DNA of 5,826 nt from Clostridiales bacterium (GTDB lineage: Bacteria > Bacillota > Clostridia > Tissierellales > Sedimentibacteraceae). The position numbers and the translations under genes are program-made. The notes beneath the pieces are model-generated. The model had not been told where the DNA came from. It ran no database searches and worked only from the letters and a program-made list of their open reading frames with translations. Below are positions 5,816 to 5,826 of this stretch, piece after piece. The DNA lies in assembly GCA_003483345.1 (NCBI GenBank), contig DMWH01000117.1, positions 1 through 5,826 on the forward strand, read 5' to 3'. Every line of letters begins with the position of its first letter. Position 1 is the first letter of the stretch.

Positions 5816-5826
5816 AAATCAGTTAT

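Overview
The window looks like a chromosomal segment of a low-G+C, endospore-forming Firmicute, probably in the Clostridia/Tissierellia range. The evidence is an A+T-rich composition, strong GGAGG-type ribosome sites, a T-box riboswitch ahead of a tRNA synthetase gene, and a spore-cortex deacetylase of the PdaA family. I cannot name a genus from the sequence alone. All six genes lie on the minus strand, so transcription runs from high to low coordinates.

Right edge (5689-5826): a Rho-independent terminator for a gene beyond the window is followed by a small hairpin and a candidate forespore sigma-G promoter. These lead into pdaA (4855-5688), a membrane-anchored peptidoglycan N-deacetylase. 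The 466-base gap between pdaA and aspS (4389-4854) holds two things. The first is a long imperfect palindrome (4709-4894) that also covers the last 13 codons of pdaA. The second is the aspS control region: a sigma-A-type promoter with TTGACA, a compact T-box leader with a GAC (Asp) specifier, and an intrinsic terminator. I see nothing identifiable in 4647-4708.

Presumed T-box operon (4388 down to 27): aspS (aspartyl-tRNA synthetase), an RseC/MucC-family membrane protein with four clustered cysteines, rarA (replication-associated AAA+ ATPase), an unrecognised acidic 165-residue protein, and a DUF3343 protein. Gaps are 27, 9, 11 and 54 bases with no terminator between the genes, and each gene has its own ribosome site. 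Charging of tRNA-Asp may therefore set transcription of all five genes. In Bacillus subtilis aspS and rarA are also close together, next to cymR, a cysteine desulfurase gene and mnmA; the DUF3343 protein at the left end would fit a sulfur/selenium-handling gene next, outside the window.

The least ordinary items are the palindrome overlapping the pdaA 3' end, the apparently stem-II-less T-box on an aspS gene, and the orphan gene with a SHOCT-like C-terminus. I found no CRISPR array, tRNA, rRNA, transposase gene or clear new multi-gene system.
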